Positions 30,200 through 40,034 of a stretch of DNA of 64,000 bases are shown piece after piece. Location: positions 1 through 64,000 of the forward strand of contig NZ_CAIUXT010000081.1 of assembly GCF_903903185.1 (NCBI RefSeq), given 5' to 3'. The position numbers were made by a program, and so were the translations under genes. The first letter of the stretch is position 1. Each line of letters opens with the position of its first letter. The stretch is from an uncultured Rhodoblastus sp. Its GTDB lineage: Bacteria > Pseudomonadota > Alphaproteobacteria > Rhizobiales > Beijerinckiaceae. The notes beneath the pieces are model-generated. The model saw only the letters and a program-made list of their open reading frames with translations. It did not search any database and had not been told where the DNA came from.

Positions 30200-32485
30200 A
30201 TGTCCGACATCCTGCCGAACCGCAGCGCGCGGCCGACCTTTACGGATCAGGAAGCGCTGCTATTCCATTCCCGTGGCAGGCCTGGCAAATTTCAGATCGC
30301 GCCAACCAAGCCGATGGCGACTCAACGCGACCTTTCGCTGGCCTATTCACCGGGGGTCGCCGTGCCGGTGCACGCCATCGCCGAGGATCCTTCCAAGGCC
30401 TATGACTACACCGTCAAGGGCAATCTGGTCGCCGTGATCACCAATGGCACGGCGATTCTGGGGTTGGGCAATCTCGGCGCGCTGGCCTCCAAACCGGTAA
30501 TGGAGGGCAAATCGGTCCTGTTCAAGCGGTTTGCCGACGTCGATTCAATCGATCTCGAACTGGATACGGAAGACCCGGACGAATTCATCAACGCCGTCCG
30601 CTTCCTTGGGCCGACCTTCGGCGGCATCAACCTCGAAGACATCAAGGCGCCGGAATGTTTCATCATTGAGGAGCGCTTGCGCGAATTGATGGACATTCCC
30701 GTCTTTCACGACGACCAGCACGGGACCGCAATCATCGCCGCCGCCGGCATGATCAACGCCATACATCTCACCGGCCGCGACATCCGCAAGACCAAACTGG
30801 TCTGCAACGGCGCTGGCGCGGCGGGCATCGCTTGCCTCGACCTGATCAAGGCCATCGGCTTCGCGCCGGAAAACGTCACCCTTTGCGACACCAAGGGCGT
30901 GGTCTATCGGGGTCGCGCCGAAGGCATGAACCAATGGAAATCGGCCCATGCCGTCGAGACCGACCGGCGCACCCTCGCCGAGGCGATGGAGGACGCGGAT
31001 ATTTTCTTCGGCCTTTCCGCCAAAGGCGCTCTTACGCAGGACATGGTCCGGTCGATGGCCGCCAATCCGATCATTTTCGCGATGGCCAATCCCGATCCGG
31101 AGATCACGCCGGAGGACGCCCATGCGGTGCGTCCCGACGCCATCGTCGCCACCGGACGGTCGGATTATCCCAACCAGGTCAATAATGTCCTCGGCTTTCC
31201 CTATATTTTTCGTGGCGCGCTCGACGTGCGGGCCAAGACCATCAACATGGAGATGAAGATCGCGGCGGCGCACGCCCTCGCCCAACTCGCGCGCGAGGAC
31301 GTGCCCGACGACGTAGCCCGCGCCTATCAAGGGGAACGTCCCCGGTTCGGCCGGGATTATCTGATCCCGGTACCCTTCGACCCCCGGCTGATCTCCGTGG
31401 TGCCGCCGGCCATCGCCCAGGCCGCAATGGATACGGGCGTGGCGCAAAAGCCGATCGTCGACATGCAAGCCTATCGCGCCGAACTCTCGGCGCGGCGCGA
31501 TCCGGTCGCCGGCCTGATGCAATCGATCATGGACCGGGTGAAGCGCAATCCCAAGCGCGTGGTTTTCGCCGAAGGCGAGGAAGAACAGGTCATTCGCGCC
31601 GCCCTGACCTTTGTCAACCAGGGGCTCGGATCGGCCCTTCTGGTCGGACGCGTGACGCGCGTGACCGAAGCCGCCGCGCGGGCCGGTCTCGAACTCGACG
31701 AAAAACTCATCGAAATTCACAACGCCCGCATTTCCCCGCACACCAATGCCTATGCGCAGACGCTTTACGAGCGCCTGCAACGCAGAGGCTTTCTGGTTCG
31801 CGATTGCCAGCGCATCATCAACAACGATCGCAACCATTTTGCCGCGGCCATGGTCGCCGCCGGCGACGCCGACGCCATGGTGACCGGCGTCACCCGCAAT
31901 TTTTCGATCACGCTCGAAGAAGTCCAGCGTGTGATCGACACCAGGCCCGGTCGTCGGCTGATCGGCGTGTCGCTGATTCTGGCGCGTGGTCGCCCGATCT
32001 TCGTCGCCGACACCGCCATCACCGAAATGCCGGAAGCCGAGGATCTCGCCGAAATCGCGATCGAGGCCGCCGGCTTCGCCCGCAGCCTCGGCTATGAGCC
32101 GCGAGTAGCTCTATTGGCCTTTTCCAACTTTGGCCATCCGCCAGGCGATCGTTCGAAAAGGGTCAAGGACGCCGTTCGGCTGCTCGACCAACGCCGCGTC
32201 GACTTCGAATATGACGGCGAAATGGCCGCCGACGTGGCGCTCAACAAGGAGGCCATGGCGCTCTATCCTTTTTGCCGCCTGACCGACACCGCCAATGTCC
32301 TGATCATGCCGGCCTATCATTCGGCTTCGATTGCGACCAAAATGCTGCTGGAGCTTGGGGGAGCGACCGTCATCGGACCCATGCTGGTCGGCCTCGACAA
32401 GTCCGTCCAGGTCGTCCAGCTCGGCGGCAAGGATTCGGACATCGTCAATATGGCGGCCCTCGCGGCCTTCAACGCAGAAGCTTGA
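30200..32485 (+). CDS. maeB: NADP-dependent malic enzyme (malic + phosphotransacetylase-like domains)
   Basis: A 761-residue MaeB-type enzyme converting malate to pyruvate and CO2 with NADPH. The ATG at 30200 is preferred over the in-frame TTG at 30188. The catalytic N-terminal part has AYSPGVAVP, VFHDDQHGTAI (metal and substrate site) and the NAD(P)-binding region near VCNGAGAAGIACLDL. From about residue 445 the protein carries a phosphotransacetylase-like domain (VVFAEGEEEQVIRAA through NVLIMPAYHSASIATK), which in this family is regulatory and senses acetyl-CoA. The length is typical of proteobacterial two-domain malic enzymes. Monocistronic. Confidence 0.95.
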   Translation: MSDILPNRSARPTFTDQEALLFHSRGRPGKFQIAPTKPMATQRDLSLAYSPGVAVPVHAIAEDPSKAYDYTVKGNLVAVITNGTAILGLGNLGALASKPVMEGKSVLFKRFADVDSIDLELDTEDPDEFINAVRFLGPTFGGINLEDIKAPECFIIEERLRELMDIPVFHDDQHGTAIIAAAGMINAIHLTGRDIRKTKLVCNGAGAAGIACLDLIKAIGFAPENVTLCDTKGVVYRGRAEGMNQWKSAHAVETDRRTLAEAMEDADIFFGLSAKGALTQDMVRSMAANPIIFAMANPDPEITPEDAHAVRPDAIVATGRSDYPNQVNNVLGFPYIFRGALDVRAKTINMEMKIAAAHALAQLAREDVPDDVARAYQGERPRFGRDYLIPVPFDPRLISVVPPAIAQAAMDTGVAQKPIVDMQAYRAELSARRDPVAGLMQSIMDRVKRNPKRVVFAEGEEEQVIRAALTFVNQGLGSALLVGRVTRVTEAAARAGLELDEKLIEIHNARISPHTNAYAQTLYERLQRRGFLVRDCQRIINNDRNHFAAAMVAAGDADAMVTGVTRNFSITLEEVQRVIDTRPGRRLIGVSLILARGRPIFVADTAITEMPEAEDLAEIAIEAAGFARSLGYEPRVALLAFSNFGHPPGDRSKRVKDAVRLLDQRRVDFEYDGEMAADVALNKEAMALYPFCRLTDTANVLIMPAYHSASIATKMLLELGGATVIGPMLVGLDKSVQVVQLGGKDSDIVNMAALAAFNAEA

Positions 32486-32593
32486 TTTCTCCGTATTTTT
32501 TTTGGGCCGTTCCGACCCATAGACCCGGCGGGCTTGCGCCTTGAGCGCGTGCGCCTATAGTCGCGCCGATTTTTCCAGTGGATCCCAAGCCCC

Positions 32594-33835
32594 ATGCTGA
32601 AACCCGAAAACTGTGTCAAACGAGTCGTCCTCGCCTATTCCGGCGGCCTCGACACCTCGATCATCCTGAAATGGCTGCAGACGACCTATGGCTGCGAGGT
32701 GGTCACTTTCACCGCCGATCTCGGGCAGGGCGAGGAACTGGAGCCGGCCCGCCAAAAGGCGGAATTGCTGGGCATCAAGCCGGAAAATATTTTCATTGAG
32801 GATCTGCGCGAGGAATTCGTGCGCGACTACGTCTTTCCGATGTTTCGCGCCAACGCACAATATGAAGGACTGTATCTGCTCGGCACGTCCATCGCGCGCC
32901 CGCTGATTTCCAAACGCCAGATCGAAATCGCGCGCGAAGTCGGGGCCGACGCGGTCTGCCATGGCGCCACCGGCAAGGGCAATGACCAGGTCCGGTTCGA
33001 ACTCGCCTATTATGCGCTGGAGCCCGACATCAAGGTCATCGCGCCCTGGCGCGAGTGGAATCTGACCTCGCGCACCGCCCTGATCGACTTCGCGGAAAAG
33101 CATCAGATTCCAATTTCGAAAGACAAGCGCGGCGAATCGCCGTTCTCGACCGACGCCAATCTTCTGCACACGTCTTCGGAGGGCAAGGTGCTGGAAGACC
33201 CGGCGCAGGAGACGCCCGATTATGTCTATTCGCGCTCGGTCGATCCCGAACAGGCGCCTGACAAGGCGACCTATATCTCGATCGATTTCGAAAGCGGCGA
33301 TCCGGTCGCCATCGACGGCGAAAGGCTTTCCCCCGCCCAACTCCTGACAAGGCTCAACGAACTCGGCCGAATCAATGGCGTCGGCCGTCTCGATCTGGTC
33401 GAAAACCGTTTCGTCGGCATGAAATCGCGCGGCATGTATGAAACGCCAGGAGGAACCATCCTCTATTTCGCCCATCGCGGCATCGAATCGATCACGCTCG
33501 ACAGGGGCGCGGCGCATCTCAAGGATGAGCTTATGCCCAAATATGCCGAGCTCATCTACAACGGTTTCTGGTTTTCGCCCGAACGCGAACTGCTGCAGGG
33601 CCTGATCGACAAAAGCCAGGAAAAGGTCTGCGGCCGGGTGCGCGTGAAACTCTACAAGGGCAATGTCGCGGTGGTGGGCCGCGAAAGCGCCTATTCGCTC
33701 TACGATCAGGATCTCGTGACCTTCGAGGAGGGCGCCGTCGCCTATGATCATCGCGACGCAGCCGGCTTCATCAAGCTCAATGCGCTGCGGTTGCGCACGC
33801 TGGCGAAGCGCGAGCGCAAGCTTTCGAAAATTTGA
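32594..33835 (+). CDS. argG: Argininosuccinate synthase
   Basis: A 413-residue ATP-dependent ligase joining citrulline and aspartate in arginine synthesis. The N-terminal ATP pyrophosphatase motif [12 protein letters not shown] is at about residues 14-25. Further signatures: [13 protein letters not shown] near residue 125, and the C-terminal [15 protein letters not shown] and [16 protein letters not shown]. The length is standard for the alphaproteobacterial type. An 8-bp inverted repeat (33848-33879) follows the stop, without a T tract. No other arg gene is adjacent. Confidence 0.97.
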   Translation: MLKPENCVKRVVLAYSGGLDTSIILKWLQTTYGCEVVTFTADLGQGEELEPARQKAELLGIKPENIFIEDLREEFVRDYVFPMFRANAQYEGLYLLGTSIARPLISKRQIEIAREVGADAVCHGATGKGNDQVRFELAYYALEPDIKVIAPWREWNLTSRTALIDFAEKHQIPISKDKRGESPFSTDANLLHTSSEGKVLEDPAQETPDYVYSRSVDPEQAPDKATYISIDFESGDPVAIDGERLSPAQLLTRLNELGRINGVGRLDLVENRFVGMKSRGMYETPGGTILYFAHRGIESITLDRGAAHLKDELMPKYAELIYNGFWFSPERELLQGLIDKSQEKVCGRVRVKLYKGNVAVVGRESAYSLYDQDLVTFEEGAVAYDHRDAAGFIKLNALRLRTLAKRERKLSKI

Positions 33836-33941
33836 TGGACGCCGGCTGCGTCGCCGGGATGCAACGGCTTCGGCGACGCCGCAATATTGACGCGAGTCCC
33901 TGATTTTTTGCTCCCCGAAAGACTTTCGCACGCGAGGAGCA

Positions 33942-35276
33942 ATGCGCCGCATTCAGCTTTTGCTCATAGCCCTGGGAACCGGATTGGCGGCGTTAACCAC
34001 GGTCGGTCTCTATTTTTATGAGCGGCCGACTGTTTTGACGGTTGCAGTCCCGCGCGGCGGGGAGTCGCAGAAGCTTTTCGTGGCGCTCAATCAGGAAATG
34101 ATCAAGACGCGCGCCGATCTTCGTTTTCGTCTGGTCCCGGCGATTGATGTGCGGGCTGCGGCCAAGGCAATGGCGGAGGGCGGCGTCGATCTCGCCGTTG
34201 TGCGTTCCGACGTCGCCATGCCGACCAATGCCGCGACAGCGTTGATCCTTTCCCACCAATTCGCGATGATCGCCGCCCCTCATGGCGCGGGCTTTGCCAA
34301 CTTCTCCGATCTCAAAGGCAAGCGCGTCGCCATCGTCGCGTCGGAAAATTCGGGAGACGCCAATCAAAAATTGCTTGAAACGATCGAAATGCAATATTCG
34401 CTTCCGCCTGACGCCATCGACCGGAAATTGGTGGATCTCGCCGGTTTGCCCGAATTGCTTCATGCCGGGGAAATCGACGCGGTCCTCGCCTTTGGAGCTT
34501 TCGATTCGCCTCAAATAGCAGAAATCATTCAGCTTTTATCGAACCATGCAACGCCGCCGCATGCGCCCGACTTCATTCCCATTCACGAAGCCGCCGCCAT
34601 CGCCAAACGCTTTCCAGGTTTGGAAGCGACGGAAATCTTGCGCGGCGCTTTCGGCGGCTCGCCTTCCCGTCCGATGGAAAATGTCGAAACCATTGGAGGG
34701 ACGCTCCGCCTCGTCGCGAGCAACGACCTCGCCAATGCGACGGTCAGCGACCTCACCAGTCTCATTCTCGCCAACAGGGCGGCGGCGGCGACGACCGCGC
34801 CCCTCGCCAATCGGATCGAAGCGCCCGAAACCGACAAGGGTGGGGTTTTGCCGACCCATCCCGGCTCCGCAGCCTTTCTCGATGGCGAACAGGAGACCTT
34901 TTTCGAGAAATACAGCGACATGATCTATATTGGCGCGATGATCGGCAGCGTGCTGATCTCGAGCTTGGCGGCGCTTGCCAGCCGCATGACGGTGCGCGGC
35001 TATGCGCGTTTCGACCTGCTGATGGAGCAGGCCCTCACCATATTGAAGGCGGGACGCGAAGCCACGGATGCGGAAACCTTGAATCGCCTGGAGCTGGAAA
35101 TCGATGAAATTCTGACGCACTCGCTCGCCGCAGCGCAAATGCCGAAGCTCGACGGACATCAGCTGGCTGCCTTGACTTTGGCGGTGCAACAGGCGCGACT
35201 GGCGATCGCCGACCGTCGCGTCGAGCTCGCACGGCGTTTGCTGGAAACCAACGCCAAACTTCGGCCTGAAGCGTAA
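33942..35276 (+). CDS. TAXI family TRAP-type solute-binding protein with C-terminal membrane helix
   Basis: A 444-residue protein. An N-terminal signal anchor (about 4-24) precedes a TAXI-type periplasmic binding domain (about 30-240), with VAVPRGGESQKLF, the VDLAVVRSDVAMP segment and FSDLKGKRVAIV. A second membrane helix near residues 326-350 is followed by about 90 helical, probably cytoplasmic residues. That makes it a membrane-tethered binding protein, not a free one. No TRAP permease genes are adjacent, so its role may be sensing or a remote transporter. The start has a GAGGAG site at good spacing. Confidence 0.82.
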   Translation: MRRIQLLLIALGTGLAALTTVGLYFYERPTVLTVAVPRGGESQKLFVALNQEMIKTRADLRFRLVPAIDVRAAAKAMAEGGVDLAVVRSDVAMPTNAATALILSHQFAMIAAPHGAGFANFSDLKGKRVAIVASENSGDANQKLLETIEMQYSLPPDAIDRKLVDLAGLPELLHAGEIDAVLAFGAFDSPQIAEIIQLLSNHATPPHAPDFIPIHEAAAIAKRFPGLEATEILRGAFGGSPSRPMENVETIGGTLRLVASNDLANATVSDLTSLILANRAAAATTAPLANRIEAPETDKGGVLPTHPGSAAFLDGEQETFFEKYSDMIYIGAMIGSVLISSLAALASRMTVRGYARFDLLMEQALTILKAGREATDAETLNRLELEIDEILTHSLAAAQMPKLDGHQLAALTLAVQQARLAIADRRVELARRLLETNAKLRPEA

Positions 35277-35577
35277 CATTTTCAAATTCGACGTCGCAGC
35301 CCTTTCGCTGCGCGGGTTTTCAAATTGGCCCTTTTCGTATAGAGCAAGCCGCAGCTGTTCTTCGTCGCGCAAATTGCCGTCATGGTCGTGTCATGGACTA
35401 ACCGTCTTTGACGACAACGACTTTTTCGCGTGGCGGCATTTGGCGCGGCGCGCTTTTCGCCAGAGCCTTTCTTTCCCAAGCCAATCCGGGACGGAAACCT
35501 CTCACCTTTTTTCAACGCCTATCCAATCCGGAAAGCTTGCTTCTTTTCGCGGGTAAGCACCAAAAGTCCAGGCTCCC
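35277..35577. other. 301-base gap between the TAXI gene and typA
   Basis: Just past the TAXI stop is a hairpin, CGCAGC-CCTTTC-GCTGCG (35295-35312), followed by CGGG and four Ts, a possible weak terminator. The rest should hold the typA promoter, but no clear -35/-10 pair stands out. No credible small gene was found. Confidence 0.5.
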
Positions 35578-37398
35578 ATGAAGCTTCGCAACATCGCCAT
35601 CATCGCCCACGTCGACCACGGCAAAACCACCCTCGTCGATCAATTGCTGCGCCAGTCGGGCGCGTTCCGCGACAACCAGCGCGTCGTCGAACGCGTCATG
35701 GACTCCAATGACCTCGAAAAAGAACGCGGCATCACCATTCTGGCCAAGGCGACTTCGATCGTCTGGAAAGACACCCGCATCAATATCGTCGATACGCCCG
35801 GCCATGCCGATTTCGGCGGCGAAGTCGAACGCATTCTATCGATGGTCGATGGCGCCATCGTTCTCGTCGATGCCGCCGAAGGACCGATGCCGCAGACCAA
35901 ATTCGTCGTCGGCAAGGCGCTGAAGATTGGCTTGCGCCCGATTGTGGCGATCAACAAGGTCGATAAGCCCGACGCGCGGCCGAGCGAAGTCATCAACGAG
36001 GTTTTCGATCTTTTCGCCGCCCTCGACGCCGACGACGAACAACTCGATTTCCCGATTCTCTATGGTTCATCGAAACAGGGCTGGATGGCGGAAAGCCCCG
36101 ACCGTCCTACAGAAGACATGGCGACCTTGTTCGATCTCGTGCTCAAACATGTGCCCGCGCCAACCGTCCAGGAGGGAGGCTTTCGCATGCTCGGCACCTT
36201 GCTTGAAGCCAATCCCTACCTTGGCCGCATAGTCACGGGTCGCGTCTTCGCCGGCTCGGTCAAGCCGAACCAGGCGGTGAAAGTGCTAGATCGCAAGGGT
36301 AATGTCGTCGAACAGGGCCGGGTTTCGAAAATTCTCGCCTTCCGCGGCATTGAACGCCAGCCCATCGACGAAGCCGAAGCCGGCGACATCGTCGCCATCG
36401 CCGGTCTCGAAAAATTCAACGTCGCCGACACACTTTGCGCCACCGACGTCACCGAGCCGCTTCAGGCGCAGCCGATCGACCCGCCAACCCTGTCGATGAC
36501 TTTCCTGGTCAATGATTCGCCATTGGCGGGCACCGAAGGCGACAAGGTGACCAGCCGCGTCATCCGCGACCGCCTATACAAGGAAGCCGAAGGCAATGTC
36601 GCGCTCAAGATCGAGGATTCTCCGGGATCGGATTCGTTCATCGTTTCCGGCCGCGGCGAATTGCAGCTCGCGATTTTGATCGAGACCATGCGCCGCGAAG
36701 GCTTCGAACTCGGCATTTCCCGTCCCCGCGTCGTCTTCCAGAAAGCCGAGGACGGCTCGCGGCTTGAGCCGATCGAAGAAGTGGTGATCGACGTCGATGA
36801 AGAGTTCTCCGGCGTCGTCGTGCAGAAAATGTCGGAACGCAAGGCGGATATGATCGAAATGCGCCCGTCGGGCGGCAATCGCCTGCGGCTGGTCTTCCAT
36901 GCCCCGACGCGCGGACTGCTGGGTTATCAAGGTGAATTGCTTACCGATACGCGCGGCACTGCGATCATGAACCGGTTGTTTCATGATTACGCGCCCTACA
37001 AGGGCGACATCCAGGGCCGGCGCAATGGCGTCCTGATCTCCAATGACGCCGGCGAATCCGTAGCCTACGCCATGTGGAACCTCGAAGATCGCGGTCCGAT
37101 GATGATCGATCCGGGATCGAAGGTCTATGCCGGAATGATCATCGGCCAGCACACGCGCGAAAACGACCTTGAAGTCAACGTGCTGAAAGGCAAGAAGTTG
37201 ACCAACGTTCGCGCGGCGGGCAAGGATGAGGCGGTCAAGCTGACGCCTCCGATCCGGATGACACTGGAAAAGTCGCTCGCCTATATCGAGGATAATGAAT
37301 TGGTCGAGGTCACGCCGAAGTCGATACGCCTCCGCAAGACCATTCTCGATCCCAACGATCGCAAGCGCGCCGACAGGTCGAAAGAGCAAATCGCCTGA
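35578..37398 (+). CDS. typA: Ribosome-associated GTPase TypA/BipA
   Basis: A 606-residue translational GTPase of the BipA group, which binds ribosomes and helps 50S assembly and stress or cold adaptation. G motifs: HVDHGKTTL near residue 15, [14 protein letters not shown] near 70 and [10 protein letters not shown] near 128. Domains II, III and V follow, and the C-terminal domain shows the BipA-specific [24 protein letters not shown] and MFLVNDSP-type segments. The length is standard. It stands alone between the TAXI gene and regB. Confidence 0.97.
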   Translation: MKLRNIAIIAHVDHGKTTLVDQLLRQSGAFRDNQRVVERVMDSNDLEKERGITILAKATSIVWKDTRINIVDTPGHADFGGEVERILSMVDGAIVLVDAAEGPMPQTKFVVGKALKIGLRPIVAINKVDKPDARPSEVINEVFDLFAALDADDEQLDFPILYGSSKQGWMAESPDRPTEDMATLFDLVLKHVPAPTVQEGGFRMLGTLLEANPYLGRIVTGRVFAGSVKPNQAVKVLDRKGNVVEQGRVSKILAFRGIERQPIDEAEAGDIVAIAGLEKFNVADTLCATDVTEPLQAQPIDPPTLSMTFLVNDSPLAGTEGDKVTSRVIRDRLYKEAEGNVALKIEDSPGSDSFIVSGRGELQLAILIETMRREGFELGISRPRVVFQKAEDGSRLEPIEEVVIDVDEEFSGVVVQKMSERKADMIEMRPSGGNRLRLVFHAPTRGLLGYQGELLTDTRGTAIMNRLFHDYAPYKGDIQGRRNGVLISNDAGESVAYAMWNLEDRGPMMIDPGSKVYAGMIIGQHTRENDLEVNVLKGKKLTNVRAAGKDEAVKLTPPIRMTLEKSLAYIEDNELVEVTPKSIRLRKTILDPNDRKRADRSKEQIA

Positions 37399-37583
37399 GG
37401 TTTGGGGCCGCAAGGGGAAAACATCGGCTGTGGCGAAGATTCAGCCCTTTCGTCGCCCCGGCCGCCAAAACCAGGTCATATTCCAAAGAAAATGCGTTAA
37501 TTTTCGGAAATGAACAGGCGGTCAAAAAAGGCTTCAGGCCTCTCGCTGTTTCCAGGAAACAACAAGGGGCCCGAAGAAGCAAA

Positions 37584-38885
37584 ATGGAAACAAGCGCTTA
37601 CACGACGCAATTTGGGCAGGACGCCCGCCGGCTGCGCATTGATACTTTATCGAGACTGCGCTGGCTGGCCTTGTGCGGGCAATTGGCGACGGTGCTCGCA
37701 ACCTCCATGGTGTTGCAATTTCCGGTTCCGCTTGCGCTCTGTCTCAGCGTCATCGGCATTTCAGCGCTGCTAAACTTGGCGTTTAATTTTCTGGCGCCCA
37801 AGAGCCTGCGATTGGCCGACGCTCCGGCGACCGCTCTGCTGGTTTTCGACGTCTTGCAATTGGCCGCTTTGCTTTATCTCACGGGAGGGCTTGAAAATCC
37901 CTTCGCCATTCTTTTCCTCGCCCCAGTCACCATCGCCGCAGTCTCGCTGCCTCCCCGAAAAATCGTGCTGATTGCGGTTCTGACCGCGCTTGCTGCGAGC
38001 ATCCTGGCCCTCCAGCACCTGCCCTTGCCCTGGTACAGCGGCCAAAAGATCGATTTGCCCCGGCTTTACCGACTGGGTCTATGGTTGGCGCTGATGGTCG
38101 CTTGCGCCTTCATCTGCGTTTACGCATCGCGCGTCGCGGGGGAGGCCCGCTCTCTGAGCCACGCTTTGACAGCGGCGGAGCTGGTTTTGGAGCGTCAAAA
38201 CCATCTTTCCCAGATCGATGGCCTCGCCGCCGCCGCTGCTCATGAACTGGGCACGCCCTTGGCGACGATTACGCTGGTGACGCGGGAGTTGACCCGCGCT
38301 TCCCTGCCGCCGGAATTCACGGATGATCTCGCGCTGCTCACGCAGGAGGTCCAGCGGTGCCGGGAAATTCTGGGACGGCTGACTTCGCTCGCAGCCGAAG
38401 AGCCCGGGCATTTCGGCCAGACAAGATTAAGCCTGCTGCTCGAACAAATCGTCGCGCCGTATCGGCGCGGTCCCGTCGAAATTTTCATCGACGCGAAGGG
38501 AGAAGGAAACGAGCCTTCGATCGCCCATAGTCCTGCGATCACCTACGGAATCGGCAATTTCCTCGAGAACGCCGTCGATTTCGCGAGGAAAACCGTGACC
38601 ATCGACGCCCGATGGACTCAATCGTTCGTGCAAATCGTCATCCTCGACGATGGCCCGGGCTTTTCCTCCGAAATCGTCGGCCGCATCGGCGACCCTTATG
38701 TCACCAGCGGCGCCGACCGGCGCCAGAAATCAGAAGAAGGCTCGGGCCTCGGCCTGGGCGTATTCATCGCCAAAACCCTGCTGGAGCGAACCGGCGCGGA
38801 AATTAGATTTTCCAACCGCGAAATGGGCGGAGCGAGCGTGCAACTCGAATGGCGTCACGGTCGTTTCGAAAACTGGACTCTGTAG
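37584..38885 (+). CDS. regB: Redox sensor histidine kinase RegB/ActS/PrrB
   Basis: A 433-residue membrane kinase of the RegB family. Six predicted N-terminal helices (about 25-185) include the quinone-sensing GGLENPF motif near residues 101-107. The transmitter has the H box AAAHELGTPLA, with the phospho-accepting histidine near 220, and a cysteine in QRCREIL near 258 matching the redox-active cysteine of RegB. The ATPase lobe shows ILDDGPGFS and GSGLGLGVFIAKTLLERTG. It senses the respiratory or redox state and phosphorylates RegA, encoded 130 bases downstream. In contrast to Rhodobacter, no senC lies between the two genes. Confidence 0.93.
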   Translation: METSAYTTQFGQDARRLRIDTLSRLRWLALCGQLATVLATSMVLQFPVPLALCLSVIGISALLNLAFNFLAPKSLRLADAPATALLVFDVLQLAALLYLTGGLENPFAILFLAPVTIAAVSLPPRKIVLIAVLTALAASILALQHLPLPWYSGQKIDLPRLYRLGLWLALMVACAFICVYASRVAGEARSLSHALTAAELVLERQNHLSQIDGLAAAAAHELGTPLATITLVTRELTRASLPPEFTDDLALLTQEVQRCREILGRLTSLAAEEPGHFGQTRLSLLLEQIVAPYRRGPVEIFIDAKGEGNEPSIAHSPAITYGIGNFLENAVDFARKTVTIDARWTQSFVQIVILDDGPGFSSEIVGRIGDPYVTSGADRRQKSEEGSGLGLGVFIAKTLLERTGAEIRFSNREMGGASVQLEWRHGRFENWTL

Positions 38886-38897
38886 ACCGATGCGCAA

Positions 38898-38950
38898 AAC
38901 GACCGGTTGTTCGCCGTCGAAATCGGACTTCAAATTCATAACCGGTCGTT
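38898..38950 (+). other. 11-bp inverted repeat between regB and regA
   Basis: AACGACCGGTT (38898-38908) is exactly repeated in inverse as AACCGGTCGTT (38940-38950), with 31 bases between. Each arm contains the palindrome ACCGGT. It can form a long-loop hairpin in the regB-regA transcript or serve as a paired protein-binding site upstream of regA. No T tract follows, so it is not a usual terminator. Confidence 0.55.
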
Positions 38951-39015
38951 AGAACTGAAAAATTTGCATCCGCTGTGATAGTCACGGGTCCAAATGGACC
39001 CAAACGGGGCGCCTT

Positions 39016-39600
39016 ATGGACGAATTGTCGGAAACTTTCAGCGGATCCAGCGAAGCCGAGCTTCTGTTCGAGAAAGACAAGACGTTGCTGATCGTCGACG
39101 ACGACAAGCCTTTTTTGAATCGTCTCGCCAAAGCCATGACCCTGCGCGGCTTTCAGGTCATAGCGGTGGAAACGGTGATCGAAGGCCTTGCGGCTGTGCA
39201 AAAGGCGCCGCCCGCTTTCGCCGTCATCGATATGCGGCTCGGCGATGGCAATGGTCTCGACGTCATTGGCGAGTTGAAGTCGCGACGCCCGGAAGCGCGA
39301 GGCATCATATTGACGGGCTATGGCAATATTTCGTCGGCGGTCATCGCGATAAAACGCGGCGCCTTCGATTACCTCGCCAAGCCCGCCGACGCCGATGAAA
39401 TATTCCACGCGCTGCTGAACTCCAATCGAACCGTAACTGGCGATGCTCCCGAAAACCCGATGTCCGCCGAACGCGTGCGATGGGAGCACATACATAGAAT
39501 TTACGAACTCTGCCAACGTAATGTTTCAGAAACTGCGCGTCGTCTCAATATGCATAGGCGCACCTTGCAACGTATACTTTCAAAACGCGCGCCAAGATAA
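39016..39600 (+). CDS. regA: Redox response regulator RegA/ActR/PrrA
   Basis: A 194-residue partner of RegB. The receiver domain (about 20-140) has LIVDDDKPF, the phospho-acceptor aspartate in VIDMRLGDGNGLDV near residue 72, and YLAKPAD. A short linker leads to a Fis-type helix-turn-helix at about 158-190 (SETARRLNMHRRTLQRIL), near-invariant in RegA proteins. It globally controls respiration, carbon and nitrogen fixation and tetrapyrrole genes in alphaproteobacteria. It converges on hemJ with eight bases between the stops; the neighbouring hemJ-hemE genes are plausible targets, but that is inference. Confidence 0.95.
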   Translation: MDELSETFSGSSEAELLFEKDKTLLIVDDDKPFLNRLAKAMTLRGFQVIAVETVIEGLAAVQKAPPAFAVIDMRLGDGNGLDVIGELKSRRPEARGIILTGYGNISSAVIAIKRGAFDYLAKPADADEIFHALLNSNRTVTGDAPENPMSAERVRWEHIHRIYELCQRNVSETARRLNMHRRTLQRILSKRAPR

Positions 39601-39608
39601 TTTAAATT

Positions 39609-40034
39609 CTAAAAAATAGGTTTGACGATTACCATGATGACGATAAAAATCATCATGATCGTCGGGATTTCATTCCAAATTCGGAAATATCGCGAGGAAT
39701 GACGATTGTCGTCACGTTCGAAATTCTGTCGCAACCCTGCGAAATGCCAATGCGCCGCAGTTAACCCCAGCACCAAAGCCAGTTTCACATGAAACCACGG
39801 ATCCTTGAAAAAAGCCGCTTCGCTCGCCAACCATAGGCCTGTCGCCCAGGCGGCGATCATGGCCGGGGTCATGATCGCCTTGAGCAACCGACGTTCCATG
39901 ATTTTGAAGGTTTCCGATTGAACGCCGCCGGTTTCGGCGGCGCAATGATAAACAAATAATCTTGGCAGGTAGAGAAGGCCGGCCATCCAGGAGATGATCG
40001 CAACGACATGCACGACCTTGACCCATAGGTACAT
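39609..40034 (-). CDS. hemJ: Protoporphyrinogen IX oxidase HemJ
   Basis: A 141-residue integral membrane protein of the HemJ (UPF0093) family, which oxidises protoporphyrinogen IX in haem synthesis. Four membrane helices are visible; the first carries the conserved histidine in WVKVVHVVAIISWMAGLLYLP and the third region has WFHVKLALV. It starts directly after the hemE stop, with no gap, so the two genes are co-transcribed and probably translationally coupled. Confidence 0.93.
   Translation of the reverse strand: MYLWVKVVHVVAIISWMAGLLYLPRLFVYHCAAETGGVQSETFKIMERRLLKAIMTPAMIAAWATGLWLASEAAFFKDPWFHVKLALVLGLTAAHWHFAGLRQNFERDDNRHSSRYFRIWNEIPTIMMIFIVIMVIVKPIF

Noticed and set aside
30545-31837. A 430-codon open frame opposite maeB
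   Set aside because: Antisense to a fully recognisable two-domain malic enzyme, with arginine/glycine/histidine-rich composition typical of shadow frames.
33848-33879. Intrinsic terminator after argG
   Set aside because: The 8-bp inverted repeat GCGTCGCC/GGCGACGC is real but no T run follows it, so only a hairpin can be claimed.
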